DNA of 64,000 nucleotides from Ceratobasidium sp. AG-K (GCA_037039685.1 JAWNGF010000001.1:1984001-2048000); one strand, 5' to 3'; shown: positions 19,635 through 32,485, counted from the first letter of the stretch. Notes: generated by a model from the sequence alone, not told the origin. Program-made: numbers and translations.

Positions 19635-22600
19635 CTATTCGTCGTCTGAGTCGGAGATTGTTGCCTTGCTTTTGCTACAAAGCAGGTTCTGAATCAGAAA
19701 CATCCAATTATCCCGAAACTTGCACTCACACTTTCTTCTTTTTCCTATTGGCCGCATCATCATCTGCGTCCTCTGCGTCCTGCACAACTCTCTTCTTCGG
19801 CCTGGACTTTTTGGACTTCTCTTCCTTGATCCCATCCTCCACCTCCTCATCTGAAAATACCGCTCCACCTTCGTCCTCTTCCTTTTTGACCTTTTTCCTC
19901 TTCTTCTTCTCCCCACCCTCCCCAGGTTCCCTCTTCCTCCTCACCTTGCGCTCGCGTTCCTCGTCACTCGACTCGGCCTTGACCGCCAACTCGACGTTCC
20001 ACTTCTCCACCTCTTCCCTCGCCTTCATTCGTTCCGCCCTCAGCCTCTCCGCCTCCGCCTCCTTGGCCTCGCGTGCGGCCCGCTCAGCCTCGCGTATACG
20101 CTCAGATTCTTCCATCCGTTTGAGCTTGGCGGCATCTCGTCGGGCGTTGATCTCAGCTTCATAAGCCTGTTGAATGCTAAGCTGTTCAGGCGCCTTTCGA
20201 AGCATGCTTTCGCCGTATTTACGTCGCTGGTCAGCAACATCTTTGTTGTAGGGCGTGGTGGGTGATGGATCCGAGTAGAGAGATGCGAACAGCCTGGTCC
20301 AAGGACTTAGTACGTTGATGTGACACGCGATAGTGTACCTACTTTTGTGCGTGACCAGCATGCTGCACTGCGTTCTCCAGGTCAACGAGTGTTCGCTTGT
20401 CAGTGGGCAGAGCGAACATCATTTCGGCGGCCTTTTGCTCGATCATTGCAATATTGTATGTAATGGACTTGTCGTTGGGCGCAAGATGCAAAGCCTACCA
20501 AAAGAGCTTAGTACAGGATCCATAACATTGGGACAACCGCTTACGCGCTGGGCATAGCTCAACGCCTGTCGTATGGTCGTAAACGACTGGTCCCGATTTG
20601 CTTTAGCGTACAGGGTGCGTGTAAGATGGATGAGTGTTGGTACGCTCGTTCCATTATAGAACCTGTTCGACGCAGTCTCATACTAAATCCTCATCAATAC
20701 ATACGATCGATCGGGCAGACTAATTCATTACTCACGCATTCGAGAGCCCGATCGTACTCTTCCCTCAAGAAATAGCAGTGCCCCATGTTGCAGTAGACAC
20801 TCCCATCCGCAATGCTCTCCCGAACCTTGGCGAAAATTCCAAGAGCATCCCTGAGGTTAATCTCTCTCAGTCTGGCTTCCTCCTGAGGCTGGTTGGGAAC
20901 TACGGCGGCACCCATCACATCTTCAGCAATCATAATCGCCAGCCCCTGCGCTGCCACAGCACACGTTGGATCGAACCCAAGCGCCTGTTTATACAGTTCG
21001 ATCGCGTTCTTGTAGCGTTTCTTTCGTTCGGGCTCGTTCGCAGGTGTAACAGGGCGGGTTTCGCGCGCCATGTGGTAGTTCAGCCACGCCGCAGCGCACA
21101 AGGCATGGACGTCAGTTTTGTCCATATTAAGTGTGCTGTGAACGAATGTGCGAGCTTCGTTAATAGGCTGTTCCGAGGCAAGGGCAAAGTAGGATGCGAA
21201 GGCGCGGACGTTGAGGTCTTTGGAGTGGGCATGCGTGGCCTGCCTGATGAGCGACGCCGCTTCGGATGTGCGGTTCGCGCCTAAGTACAGTTGCGCTTTG
21301 CGTAGGGTGGCTACAAGCTAGATCAGTAAGAGATCACAACAACAAAAAAGTAGGCTTACCATCCACGTATTCTGGGTGGCGCGCAAGCAACTTATCGTAG
21401 ACCTCGCCCGCCATGGTAATATCACCTAGGTCCTCGTGTAGTCTCCCGAGGTTGTAGAGGACTGTCGTAACAACGTCATCCGCATCCCCTTCACTGACGC
21501 CTCCCGACCCCGCCACCATCGCCGCCTCCTCGTACCCGCTCTTAGCTGCAGAGAGGTCGCCCTCCATATGTCGCATGACGGCCACGTTGTTAAGCAGCCG
21601 TGCGTCCGGCGTGCCAGCCAGTTTGACTGCCTGAGCAAGAGCCTTGGTAGCCTTGTCGATGTTGTCGCTTTGCCATAGCCGCGCAATCTCGATGTACATA
21701 TCCCGATCGGCCGCGACTCCTGTTGCGCTCCCACCAGCACCCTCTATCGTCCTTAGGACCTTGTCAAAGATCTCCTTGGCACGAGCCTGTTCGATAGGTG
21801 CGTCGCTGGCACTGAGCGCACGTCTAGGTAGGGCCCTCAATGAGGCCAAAAACGCACTCGCTTCAATCCCAGCATTGCGCTGAACTAGTTTGTCGAGCAC
21901 GTGGATGGCGGCAGAGAGTTCATCAGCATGAACGTGCATCTGAGCGAGACCAATATCCGCTAAGACCGGGTGAACCGGTTCATCGGCGGCAGCACGGTAG
22001 TGTACGAGCGCGGCGGAGTGGTTGCCTTCAGTGTGAGAGACACGGGCGGCGCGGAGGCGGCCATTGACAGCCACAGAGAGGGTGTCCGCATGTTGGATGG
22101 TTCGCTCCGCAGCTTTTAGAGCCTACAATAGAGTTGGTTCAACATGCACGAAGTATAATTAAGGTGACACACTTTGTTCAGCTGTCCCTTGAGCAGGAAT
22201 ACATCGCTCATTGCAGTCGCGGCACTGGCATTGTTCAAACCACTGTCGCGCCACGCCTGTGTCAACCTATTCACTCCTTGCAAAAAGGCGTCCTGTCGCT
22301 GTTGTCCGGGAACTTTTGGGTCTTTGCTGACGTTCATCATATAGAGGCCGATGAGAAGGACTGGATACCAAGAATCTGGGTGAACCTCTTCAGCACGTTT
22401 CCAGGCGGCTAGTGCACGTTCCCGATGGTCCAGCTGCCAGAAGCATAGACCGATGCCGATACGTGGGTCTGGGAGCATGTTGGGGTTGAGCGTGAGGCAC
22501 TCTTGGAAACCCTTGAGGGCTTCACGGTACTGTTTGCGAGCATAGAGAATTCGGGCCTAGCCGACGTGTTAGTACTGTGGATATACATAGAGCAGGATCC

Positions 22601-23331
22601 TACCTACTTTGCCCATCAGTGCAATGACGTTAGAACTGTGCTTGGCCAGTACGATCTCAAAGTCTTTTTCGGCCCCAGCCCATGAAAACCTGGCCATTTG
22701 GTATATACCTAACCGCGTGTAAGCTAAAGAATCGGTAACACTTGCATTGCATACCTTTTGTGAGGTAAAATAATGTGCTAACGGACTCTGCAGCCTCCGC
22801 GTCAGTGACAATTGCCGCCTGACCTGCGTTGACATATTCTGTGGCCTGGTCAACAAACATTCCCTTGGTAGGTTGAGGAGGTAACTGGTCGGCGCCTGCA
22901 CGGTGGAATATTTTAGGCCGACAGAGTCGCTAATAGAATTCTATGCTTACGAGCATCACTGAGCAGTATTTTAGGGGCATCTCGTGCAGCCTCCAGCCGC
23001 AAAAGGGCGAGTAGCGAATGGGCAGACGCTGCCTGAGCGGGCTGAAGTACTACGCAATGCAACATCTATAACGCTCATGCAGCATATGAAGCTATAGCTC
23101 ACCTGTCGTTGCCTCCTTTGCAATGTCCTCCGCCTCCTGCCTCAGCCCCTTCCTCGCAAACTCGGTGGCAATCGCGGTCCACTTCCACCATGCCTGAGGT
23201 TTCGCCTCTTGCAATAACATCATCACAGCCTCCCCATCCATGCCATTAGAAGGTGGGTTCGTGATTTCATCGAGGTTGAGCTGAATAGTCTCGTTCGAGT
23301 TCAACTCGAGCTCGATAATTCGGTGGGCCAT
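19635..23331 (-). CDS. CTR9: RNA polymerase II-associated PAF1 complex subunit CTR9
   Basis: More than ten exons on the minus strand. The protein opens MAHRIIELELNSNETIQLNL and contains many tetratricopeptide units, for example YTRLGIYQMARFSWAGAEKD, PRIGIGLCFWQLDHRERALA, FYNGTSVPTLIHLTRTL-type segments and VYCNMGHCYFLREEYDRALE. It ends in a long Lys/Glu/Arg-rich tail (repeated EAERLRAE-like and KKKRKK-like runs) finishing SDSDDE. This order (N-terminal strand, TPR superhelix, highly charged C-terminus) is that of CTR9, the scaffold of the PAF1 complex in transcription elongation and histone H2B ubiquitination. The last intron joins KKKV to KSKATI, with a donor right after GT. The promoter is shared with the Asp-tRNA synthetase gene, 126 bp between start codons. 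Confidence 0.9.
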
Positions 23332-23457
23332 GGTCGTTGGTCGACGCGAGATGATGTTTTGGCGGCTGTGCTGTCGGCGCTTGCACCCAATATATTTTGA
23401 TTATGCCGATCATCCTCGCTCTGATTCATCCTCTGATTCACATCTTTCACCACCACC

Positions 23458-25629
23458 ATGTCTGAGCCAGCTGACAACACACAACCTATTCCTTCTGCTG
23501 AGTGAGTCTTGATTGTTTCCTTTTGGATCTTTCTGAATCGCGATAGGGGCCAAGACAAGGGCCCATCCAAGAATGCACTCAAGAAAGCAGCCAAGGAAGC
23601 AGAGAAAGCAAAGAAAGCGGCTGAACGCGCAGCCAAAGAGGCCGAACAAGCTGCAGCTCGCTCAGCGGCGGAAGTTGACTACTCCGAGCAGAACTATGGC
23701 AAATTGTGGGTAGATTGGTGATGGCATTGGATCATTTCATCTGAGATCCATTAGGCCGCTGAACCAGAGCCAGGAACGTACTGGCAGACCTCGCACTCAG
23801 ATATCGGCTCTGAATGCGTCTAACGACGGGGAGGAAGTTATTATTCGAGCCCGGGTACATACTAGCCGTGCACAAGGTAGGCGTGACTCGTGTGACTTGG
23901 TGGAGACTGACTCATCTATGTCTCAGGTAGCAAGATGGTGTTCTTTGCTCTACGGCAAAGGCAGCATACCGTTCAAGCTCTTGCTGTCGTGGCCCCAGAG
24001 ACCGTCTCCAAGCAAATGGTCAAGTGGGCCGCTGCTGTACCTTTGGAGAGCATCGTCCTCGTCGAAGGAACCGTAAAGAAGAGTCCCGAAGAGATCAAAG
24101 GCGCGACGATCAAAGATGCTGAAGTCCACATAAAAAAGGTGAGGGTGACCACGTGTAATCATCCGCATTTATTTACCAATCTATCCCAGTTTCATCTCAT
24201 TTCTGAGCCCGAAGTTCGTTTGCCATTTAATCTTGAAGACGTGGACAAGGCACTCGAAGACGAGCGTGATATTCCAACAGTTAGCTTTGACACCCGCCTA
24301 AACAACCGAGTTCTCGACCTTAGGGTATGATCCGCCTACTGCTTCATTATGCGTAGACGCTTACCCGCGTTTCACAGACGCAAACATCACAAAGCATCTT
24401 TATTCTCCAGTCAGCCGTGACCGACTTGTTCCGCGAGTCTCTCCAATCTAAAGGCTTTATTGAGATCCATTCACCCAAGCTTCAGGGTGCAGCTACGGAG
24501 AGCGGAGCAAGCGTATTCAAAGTTGATTATTTCAAAGGTAGGTGTAGGCCAACGGTAGTCACTACTCGCAGGTACTCATATGCAGACAGGTAGTGCGTTT
24601 TTGGCTCAAAGTCCTCAACTGGCGAAGCAAATGGCGATTGGCGCTGATTTTGAGCGTGTCTATGAGATCGGACCAGGTGGGTGAGGCTGTACGACAGGCG
24701 CATATACGGACACTAAGCAAACACGGGTGTAGTCTTCCGTGCTGAAAACTCGTTTACCCACCGTCACTTGACCGAGTTCACTGGGCTTGATCTGGAGATG
24801 ACTATCGAAGAACACTACCATGAGGTTGTGGACACCTTGGACTCAATGTTGCTGCACATTTTTAATGGCCTCAAGACCAAGTACAGGCATGTGACTCCGT
24901 TGCTACTCCAGATCAACCGCTGATATGTCGTACAGCGCTGATATCGAGGCCATCCGACGAGTGTACCCTTCCACCGAGTTTACATGGCTCGAAAAGACAC
25001 TGAGGCTGCAATGGAAGGACGCCATTGCCTTGTTGCGTGAAAACGGAGTCGAGATAGGTGATTTTGACGATATCAAGTGAGCACTTAGCCTAGAATGCTG
25101 CGTTTGGCTTCACAAACCTGACATTATTATAGCACTGAAACGGAAAAGCTGCTTGGACGCTTAGTGAAGGATAAATACAACACTGACTACTACATTCTCG
25201 ACAAATTCCCTCTGGTGCTTAGGCCGTTCTATACCATGCCCGACCCGGTTGACAACGTGCGTCCCAAAATTCTACCATAACATAATTACTAAACGGATAT
25301 AATAGCGTTACTCTAACTCGTACGACTTCTTCATGCGTGGGGAGGAAATTCTCTCTGGAGCGCAACGTGTTCATGATGCCAAAATGCTAGAACAGCGTAT
25401 GCGCGAGGTTGATATCAATCCTGCTGACATGCAAGGATATCTCGACGGATTTAGGATGGGTATCGCGCCACACGGAGGAGGGGGAATTGGTAAGAGGAAT
25501 GTGACGTTAGTTATCAGAGTGAACTAACTTGGTGTAGGCCTGGAGCGTGTAGTGATGCTCTTCTTGAAGTTGGGGAATATAAGGAACGCCTCACTCTTCC
25601 CTCGCGACCCTAAACGTTTGGAACCGTGA
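23458..25629 (+). CDS. DPS1: Aspartyl-tRNA synthetase, cytosolic
   Basis: The product starts [20 protein letters not shown], has a Lys/Ala-rich helical extension ([20 protein letters not shown]) typical of eukaryotic cytosolic class IIb synthetases, and then an OB-fold anticodon-binding domain ([20 protein letters not shown]). The class II catalytic core follows, with motif 2 [19 protein letters not shown] and motif 3 [20 protein letters not shown], ending [10 protein letters not shown]. It charges tRNA-Asp in the cytosol. About ten introns of 45-70 bases interrupt it. The stop at 25627-25629 matches the usual C-terminus, so the open sequence beyond belongs to the next gene. Confidence 0.93.
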
Positions 25630-25793
25630 GTTTGAACCATAGATTTGTTTTGTATGTACGCTTGAATTGAATATACGACTTGATTGAAGTTGAGGTCATT
25701 GGCGGATCAGATTAGTCAGCTAATTTCGATCCTGAGCTCCCAACAGGGTTTGTTTTCCAACCTCGACTCTGAGCGCGTCGCACCACTTATCGC

Positions 25794-28367
25794 ATGTCCA
25801 AGAAGCAGAACATTATGTGCGTATTACTCCAGCTTCAGTTTCGATTTCAAGTTCGTTGTAGCTCATATATACGTATTTCGCGCGCCCATCCTCAGTAAAA
25901 ACAGTAGGTCGCGCTTCCCGTTCAGTCGCGTCATCGTTTGCTTACCGGGAACGCGTAGAAAATGCCATCGATCACCAAAGCAGCCACACTCTCTGTGCGT
26001 ATTATTGCTTGTATTATTTCTCATCCCAAACTCATTGATTCGGGGAATAGCGGCTTTCCTGGCGATACCTATTGACGTGTTCAAAGAAGTACGTCCGATT
26101 TCTTTACTGTTCCCCGCTGCTTATTTACAACATGGCATTTATTTAGATAGCCTCGCTCCTTACCCCCGAAGATATCCTCTCTCTCTCCCGAACCAACAAG
26201 TTCCTCCGTGTTTTGCTCATGCAGCGCTCCTCAGCTCCTATATGGAGGACCGCAGGCCGAAACGTGGAGATGCTCCCGTCTTGTCCGCGACACTTGTCTG
26301 AACCTCAATACGCAGCGCTGGTATTCTCAAAAGAGTGCTCGGTGTGTTTCATTTCTTTGATATGAAAAGTCCTGCTAGCTAATGAACCTGGGATTGTTTT
26401 ATAGATATGCGGCGTGATTGTAATGAGGCAAATGGACGAGCATCTTAGTGTACGACTATGTAACACATGCCGGAGCGAGAAGTGAGCCATCCACACCCAT
26501 GCCCATACGCTCCGATACTCATTTTGCGAAAGCGTCATTGGAGTCTCTCAGGTACCGCCGGTGCTTGTACCGTATATTCCGCTCTCTCCATGTAAGTCTG
26601 CCTTTAATGCTATGCGTTTGCCCATCTCACACATCTCGTGACAGACATCAAAAATACATCTCGAACCAACAGCACCTATGCCTTGCGAGCTGATGTCGAA
26701 CGGATTGAAAGTCAACTCTTCAAGCTACCTGAAGACCACGAGCACCATTCTTACAAGCGGTGGGATGCCAAACGACGCAAACGCATTCGTGAACGTACCA
26801 GAGTATGATTTGACCGATATTGCATTTAAACGATCGCTCATACAGTTGTTAATCAGCACGCCATGGCTCTCTTGCGGTATAATAACTGGACCGAGGTGCG
26901 CAAAGATGATGCTATGGAAAATGTCAAATACGAACGGATCCGAGAGTGAGTACCAGACTGGTTTTCCTCAAGCCTTGAATGCTAAATTATCGTGCGCAGC
27001 GTTCAGAGTCGTTTGCTGGCCCTTGGATGGAAAGGGGAGCACATGATCATGATCGAGAGTGACGCTGAAAAGGCGTGGAGCAGATTAATTTGCGTATCAA
27101 AACCGCTCACGGATCGAGGTAACGAATATCTTAATCTTCTTCGCCTTTCGGTGCGCTGATTTGGATTGTAGTATGGCAGCGACTTTGCCCTAAACTCCTT
27201 CGCCTGTTGAAGGCCAATAGACACCACACCCATATGATGCGTAAAACCAGGCGACAGGCAGAACGTTATGAGTGCCTGGAGGAGCTGTTACTAGACATGC
27301 GAAAGGGCTCGTGTGCTCGCCTTGAGCTGGCCGAGGCAGATTGGCCCCGGCCTCGCAACAACCTGAGATGTTCATGCCACATCCGGTTCTGAAAGAAGTA
27401 TTGGATTACCATGTTTTCAAAGAATTACTGGAAACGGACCGATCGATCGAGGCTACAAGAGTGAAATTTCATTCCAGCAAAGAACTGGTTAACAAGGCTG
27501 TTTTGCGCTGGCGTGCCAAACTCGAAGATCAGCTCATCGATATGTTAGGGAATGCGAGGGCCGCACAGAAACGAGAAATACCGACAACTGACGAGCTAAT
27601 TGAAGGTAAGCTCTTTGGTCGTTCGCAATTGTCAGTCAACTCATTCGCTCCTAGAAGCGCTTCCGTTTTCAACCCAACTTAGCGAACCCTCCTACGACTA
27701 CGTGACCCCCAGAAATAACGGTCTTTTCCGGGCCGACAGTGTTTTCACGTTGGGACCGCAGTGCGGAGCGATGTTCTATCCTAACGGATTCACCACCCTT
27801 GTTGATATATTCTGCACCCTGAATCAACAGCTTGCTGAAACAGCCTCAACTACGTTCAACGCTTCCAACTTAATCTCCTCGGCAGTCTCGCATCACACTG
27901 AAGGAGCTGCCATTGCCGTGGCGCTGCTGAAGGAATTGGGTCGACCAGATGCCGCATATATTGAGATGGAAGCACTAGGTAGAATGTTTCTATGTGGAAG
28001 GTGTCCCTATCGACAACCACAAACTTGGAGTTCCCTCGTGAGTTGTCGCTTGTTCTTCGCAGTCGCGATACTTAACAATCAATAGATTGACCACTACGTA
28101 CGAGAGCGCGCGAAATTCCTCGCTTACAGCTCGTGCAACTGCCACCAGCGACCTGATATTGCGTTTAACGACATTCACGACTGGAGATCCGCTTCCAGCT
28201 GGCCACTCGTCAGGCTCCTACGAGACGAGGAAGAGCTGAATGCTCTAAATGTCAGAATTCCAACGGTTCTTGAGGATCTCGTGGAGTGCGAGCTTTGCCG
28301 GGAACTAAACCTTGAGGTGACGTTTGGTTCTCGAAGATACATCGCATTACACCTGCGATACGTGTGA
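25794..28367 (+). CDS. F-box protein B with zinc-binding Cys motifs (paralogue of A)
   Basis: From about 26045 exons give AFLAIPIDVFKEIASLLTPE, then DILSLSRTNKFLRVLLMQRS (F-box), LPSCPRHLSEPQYAALVFSK, CSICG ... LCNTC, a basic middle part (KRWDAKRRKRIRERTR), LGRPDAAYIEMEALG with CGRC, and a C-terminal CELC zinc-finger-like tail ending HLRYV. Block order equals that of F-box protein A, and introns fall at the same places (inside the F-box, inside the first Cys pair, after the second Cys pair, and before I/L-D/E-H). The 5' end is unresolved: an upstream stretch reading VGRASRSVASSFAYRERVEN joins in phase, but the first exon and ATG could lie elsewhere near 25.7-25.9 kb. The role is probably an SCF substrate receptor, target unknown. 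Confidence 0.7.
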
Positions 28368-28836
28368 GTGAGCGCGCGCGTTGGTTGTCAACCGGGACAC
28401 TAACAGATCACTCAGTCACAGCATTCTCCAGCCCGAATTTGGCAAACACTTTACAGGGATGACCACTTGGTTTGGCGGCGGGTTGATAGAAGGTGGCAGC
28501 GGAACGGTAGCAGGCGACGGCAGTGCTGCCAGTAGCTCCGGATCCCAGGAATGACGACCATGGCGCAAAAATAGAATTATTACAATAATCATTATAATTA
28601 GGGTTACTATCTGTAGCATACACAAGGCGATCACTAATCATACAAATTCGGCACCCATCATCTGCATTGCATCCCCCACGATAGCGAAAATGAAAAACAA
28701 AAAAGGCTTTAAAACTAATGTTTCAGTGACCCGGGTGGCGAGATTATGCAAGTGACTCGAAAATTATGCTTCTTTCAAGAGGGCGAAGCGGGCGAGTGAG
28801 CTCATTTGCGGTCGACTACAAAGAAACCAATGAGTT

Positions 28837-29170
28837 TCAAATGCCACCAGGAGGGAATATGAAACGTACGCCAAGCATGGGCGAAAGGCTTTGTTCTCCC
28901 TCCAAGAAACTTGAGCCGGGGCGTTCCTGGAACGACACCAACGGCGTCAGCCGGTTTGACATCCCGTAAAATCGCATCGTTCGGAGCTGCCACGCGTAGT
29001 AACTGGAGACGGCCACGTATCGCACATGTCCCGCCTCAATTATGTCGTTCAGTGCTCGCATGGTTTCGGCTAGAGGCTCGTTGGGGTCGATGATGTGGTA
29101 TTGGAGGACGTCGATGTAACCAAGCTGGCGTTCTCTCAGTGTTTGTCTGATAGACCTGAATATATGCTAT
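28837..29170 (-). pseudogene. Aldo-keto reductase relic
   Basis: The minus-strand reading IRQTLRERQLGYIDVLQYH, then DPNEPLAETMRALNDIIEAG and HVRYVAVSSYYAWQL, is clearly the middle of an aldo-keto reductase and resembles the plus-strand gene at 31.1 kb (DPDTPVAETMQALHDVVKAG, ARYIGMSSCFAWQ). Beyond that the sequence decays (SFQERPGSSFLEGEQSLSP) and runs into a stop at 28837. No catalytic Tyr region or C-terminal barrel strands were found. The N-terminal half is not recognisable upstream. I infer a truncated, inverted paralogue that has lost function. A heavily spliced functional copy seems unlikely. Confidence 0.7.
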
Positions 29171-29897
29171 ATGAACCGATGGGTGAGTCGTACGTGTGAT
29201 GGATATGGAAGTATCCCCAGCGCACCTTTCGTGCCTTTCCGAATTGCGGAATGATACTGCTAGAGAGATGGGATGAATGCCCCCCGAGTGAAGTACCTTG
29301 CCCCCATAGCTGGCAGAGGGTGTATATTCAATCGATGAAACGGAGTAAATGGTTCGCATATCCTCACCTCTGCTACTGTGAAGGCCTCAGCAGGTAGGTT
29401 GGCCAATGCCCCAAAATCGCCCATTGGGCCGGTCGCAAGACTCTGAACGTCGACTGGAGATGAAGCCAAGGTGAGTATAACAGCGGCTAGCAAGACTAAC
29501 GGTAGGGGACATACTGGGAGCAGCAACAGAAGCGGCCATCGTCGCGGAGGAAAAGGTGGAGGGGGTTATTGTTTCTAGCAAATTCCCAAACGCGAGGGAC
29601 TGGCATATATATAACCTTCGGCCGGCGAGATATCCATTCGGGATCAAGGTTCGCCAGGCCGAGCCGCAGACCGACCGATAGCGAACGTTCGTCATCCGGC
29701 TGATCAATCCGGCCGGTCGCCGATGTGGAGGCAAAATAGATCTAGGAGCCCAAATACAGTACTTGCTGCGTACCTTGCCATAAAACATGGCACCAAGCAC
29801 TTGTACTACTTGGCGTCAATTGATTTTATTAAGCCCAGGGCAGCCAACAAGAAATCCATTAATATCGAACCCTGGGAAGTTTCGATCGTGTTTCAAT

Positions 29898-29910
29898 CCC
29901 CCCCCCCCCC
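29898..29910 (+). repeat. Homopolymer run of 13 C
   Basis: Thirteen consecutive C bases in an intergenic region. A length-variable tract prone to sequencing error. Confidence 0.95.
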
Positions 29911-30701
29911 GGCTATTGCGCAGTTAATTACCAACCTCATAGTGGAGGGCGGGTAAGGAACCCCGCACCGCCATTACGCAATCCACATACTCCTGACAAG
30001 GCTCTCTGACGCTGCAGATCTGCTGGTGCTTCCGTGCGCGCGGTCAGTTGGCAACACGATGCTTTGCCAAAAACGTAAAGTCAGGAATGTGGTTGCATTT
30101 TGCGATAGTCAACTGCGCTTTCAGCTCAGGAAGCAGTCAGAGGCAAACAAGGAAAGGTCGGCGGGGCACGGTATTGCCCAAATGCTCATTTGACCAACTA
30201 GTTTAGATGATTGTAGTCACCCACGGAAATCGATTGTTTATGCTAACAGTCTTGGCGTGGCACCGGATTAGGGCCGGTTGGGAACTGTACCCAATCCACA
30301 TTGACTGGCTCAGCATCATAGCTGCTTGTTTTGTAGAAGGTTGCACCTAGCGATATGGATGCCTGGCTTTATATGCGGCTAGCTCTACAAAATCTCGGAA
30401 TCTCGTTGGACTCTTGAGGTTTCGGGATTTAGGGGAGGTGTTCGTTGGCCTCCTAAGCGTTCGTGACATCTCATGAGGCCCTCGCGAGATACTATGAGCA
30501 CACATATACTCGTGGTTGCGATTATTCGTGACTTCGCGATACCACATGAGATTCTTGTTGTGTTGGCGGCCTACTGAACTACAAGATACGCTGGCTACAT
30601 TCGGAAGATGTTCATAAGTAACAAAATGTGTGGGTCAACAACTTGCCCTTTTATTTGCCTAGTGCCTGCACCAACGGACATCCATTTCTTCCCTAGCCGA
30701 A

Positions 30702-30808
30702 GTGACGGCCACACGCAACCGACCAACGGTTCGGCACAAGACCAAATCTCATGTGGGTGATGCACAAAACGCACGTCGAACCGTTGGTCGGTTGCGCATG
30801 GCCGTCAT
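30702..30808. repeat. Hairpin-forming inverted repeat (miniature-element-like)
   Basis: The left arm starts gtgacggccacacgcaaccg and runs to about 30735. The right arm, 30775-30808, ends in ggttgcgcatggccgtcat. The arms share a perfect 20-base core (cgaaccgttggtcggttgcg on the right arm) plus tggccgtca, separated by ~40 bases. Weaker symmetry (tagc..aa.tgac) extends outward on both sides. No coding capacity. Confidence 0.75.
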
Positions 30809-31082
30809 TTTAGCTATCATGCATGGGCAACGCTGTAAGCTGTTGCGGCTGCCATCTACCTCTCATAGCTATCATTGGCCATTGATCTGCCGGGGTGGAG
30901 GTTCTCGGGGCATTCGGAGGAAACTACATGCGGCATACAACCACACCTCCACTCGATGGGTGACGCGTACAACCATTTGATTTTGCTGGTCTGGGTAGAT
31001 GTGCGGTAGCGGCGCCCATTATAAATGTGTCGGATTCGCCTTGGGTGGTGCAACATCCAAAGCAATCACACCCATTCACAAC

Positions 31083-32485
31083 ATGGCCACAGAAACCTCT
31101 GCTAAGAAAATGACCTATGGTGAGTCCGCCCTCAAGCTTATGTTCGAGATTTTCGTACTGAAACATCGGAACATAGTCCGCCTCGGAAACTCTGGTCTCA
31201 AGGTGTCAAGGATCATTCTTGGTTGTATGAGCTATGGCTCCCCTGACTGGCAGGGCTGGGTTCTCGGTGAAGAGGAAGGGTTGAAACATATCAAGGCAGC
31301 GTAGGTGTCCGTCAGCCTCTTTGTTCCGGACAGCTACTAACTTTTACTTTGTAGCTATGATTTGGGCATTCAGACCTTCGATACCGCCAACGTATATTCC
31401 AATGGCCTTTCTGAAGTGATACTGGGCAAAGCGATCAAGAAATATAACCTCCCGCGCGATGAGATTGTAGTCATGACCAAGGTTTTCTTCACTGTCGCGC
31501 CATCTGCCAATGCCGGCTGGGTATCTGGCGCCGATTATCCAAACCAGAACGGTCTCAGTCGCAAGGTGCGTTCGGGTTGAAATCTAACCCTAAGGCCGTC
31601 TGTACTCAGGCATTGTTCATAGCATATCTTCGAATCAATCAAGCACTCACTTGAGCGACTTCAGCTTGACTATGTCGACGTCCTCAGTGTCATAGGTTTG
31701 ACCCCGATACCCCGGTCGCAGAGACGATGCAGGCTCTGCACGATGTCGTAAAGGCTGGATATGCCCGCTACATCGGCATGTCTAGCTGTTTCGCCTGGCA
31801 GTTCCACGTCATGCAGAACTACGCCATCGCGAACAACTTGACTCCATTCATATCGATGCAGAACCATCACGCCTTGGTGTATCGAGAGGAGGAGCGGGAG
31901 ATGTTCCCCACGCTAAAGGCATGCTGAGTATCGCGCATACAACCATACAAGTCTGACCTGAGAGATCCTGCAGCACTTTGGAGTCGGGATTATCCCGTGG
32001 TCACCTCTCGCACGTGGATATTTGACCAAACCACTTGATGAGAAAACCGTGCGTAGCGAGACCGACCAGTACGTTTGAAGCTTTCATACGGTGATTCGAG
32101 TAATAACCACTTCGCTATAGATGGCGCAACCACTACGCCACTGCCCACCCAGGGAAACCCTAAGATCGTAGCAAAGTATGTACTCGGACTACATTAGCTT
32201 CTGTTGACTTAACCTTTGCATAGAGTCGAAGAGATTGCAAAGAAGCACGGTGTTAGCATGGCCCAAATCGCTACTGCTTGGAGCTTGACCAAGGTAACCG
32301 CTCCGATCGTCGGAACTACAAGCCTGAAGAACCTAGAAGACTTGGCCGGTGCGTGCTTATACTATATATAGCTTATCTGCAGCTAAAGTTATCTCATAGC
32401 CGCGGTGCACGTTCAGCTTAGCGAGGAAGACATCAAGGCGCTGGAAGAGCCATACGGACCCCAGGCTGTTTTTGGACACTGGTAA
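31083..32485 (+). CDS. Aldo-keto reductase (AKR), with an apparent 1-base frameshift
   Basis: Exons encode MTYVRLGNSGLKVSRIILGC, FDTANVYSNGLSEVILGKAI (catalytic Asp and Tyr in D-T-A-N-V-Y), VVMTKVFF (catalytic Lys), HSLERLQLDYVDVL, then VAETMQALHDVVKAG, GVGIIPWSPLARGY, PIVGTTSLKNLEDL, ending FGHW. This is the YajO/YakC-like NADPH-dependent AKR family, common in basidiomycetes for aldehyde and xenobiotic reduction. At 31681-31690 the frame breaks: after DVL the expected Q-C-H-R-F-D continuation needs one extra C. The relic at 29.1 kb keeps DVLQYH in frame, so the deletion seems to be in this copy. The rest of the gene is intact, with clean introns including a GC donor at 31919. It is either a sequencing slip or a very young pseudogene. 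Confidence 0.85.

Larger units (their letters stand above)
28368..31082. other. Gene-poor accessory stretch with a gene relic, a C tract and a hairpin repeat
   Basis: About 2.7 kb with no intact gene I can support. It contains the aldo-keto reductase relic (28837-29170, minus), a run of 13 C at 29898-29910, and an inverted-repeat hairpin at 30702-30808. Codon-like open frames on the minus strand between 29260 and 29545 (including one reading MAASVAAPS) may be the degraded 5' part of the relic, but they do not align with a reductase N-terminus. Confidence 0.5.

Noticed and set aside
19658..20164. Plus-strand Ser/Phe/Leu-rich frame resembling a secreted low-complexity protein
   Set aside because: It is the antisense of the Lys/Glu-rich CTR9 tail.
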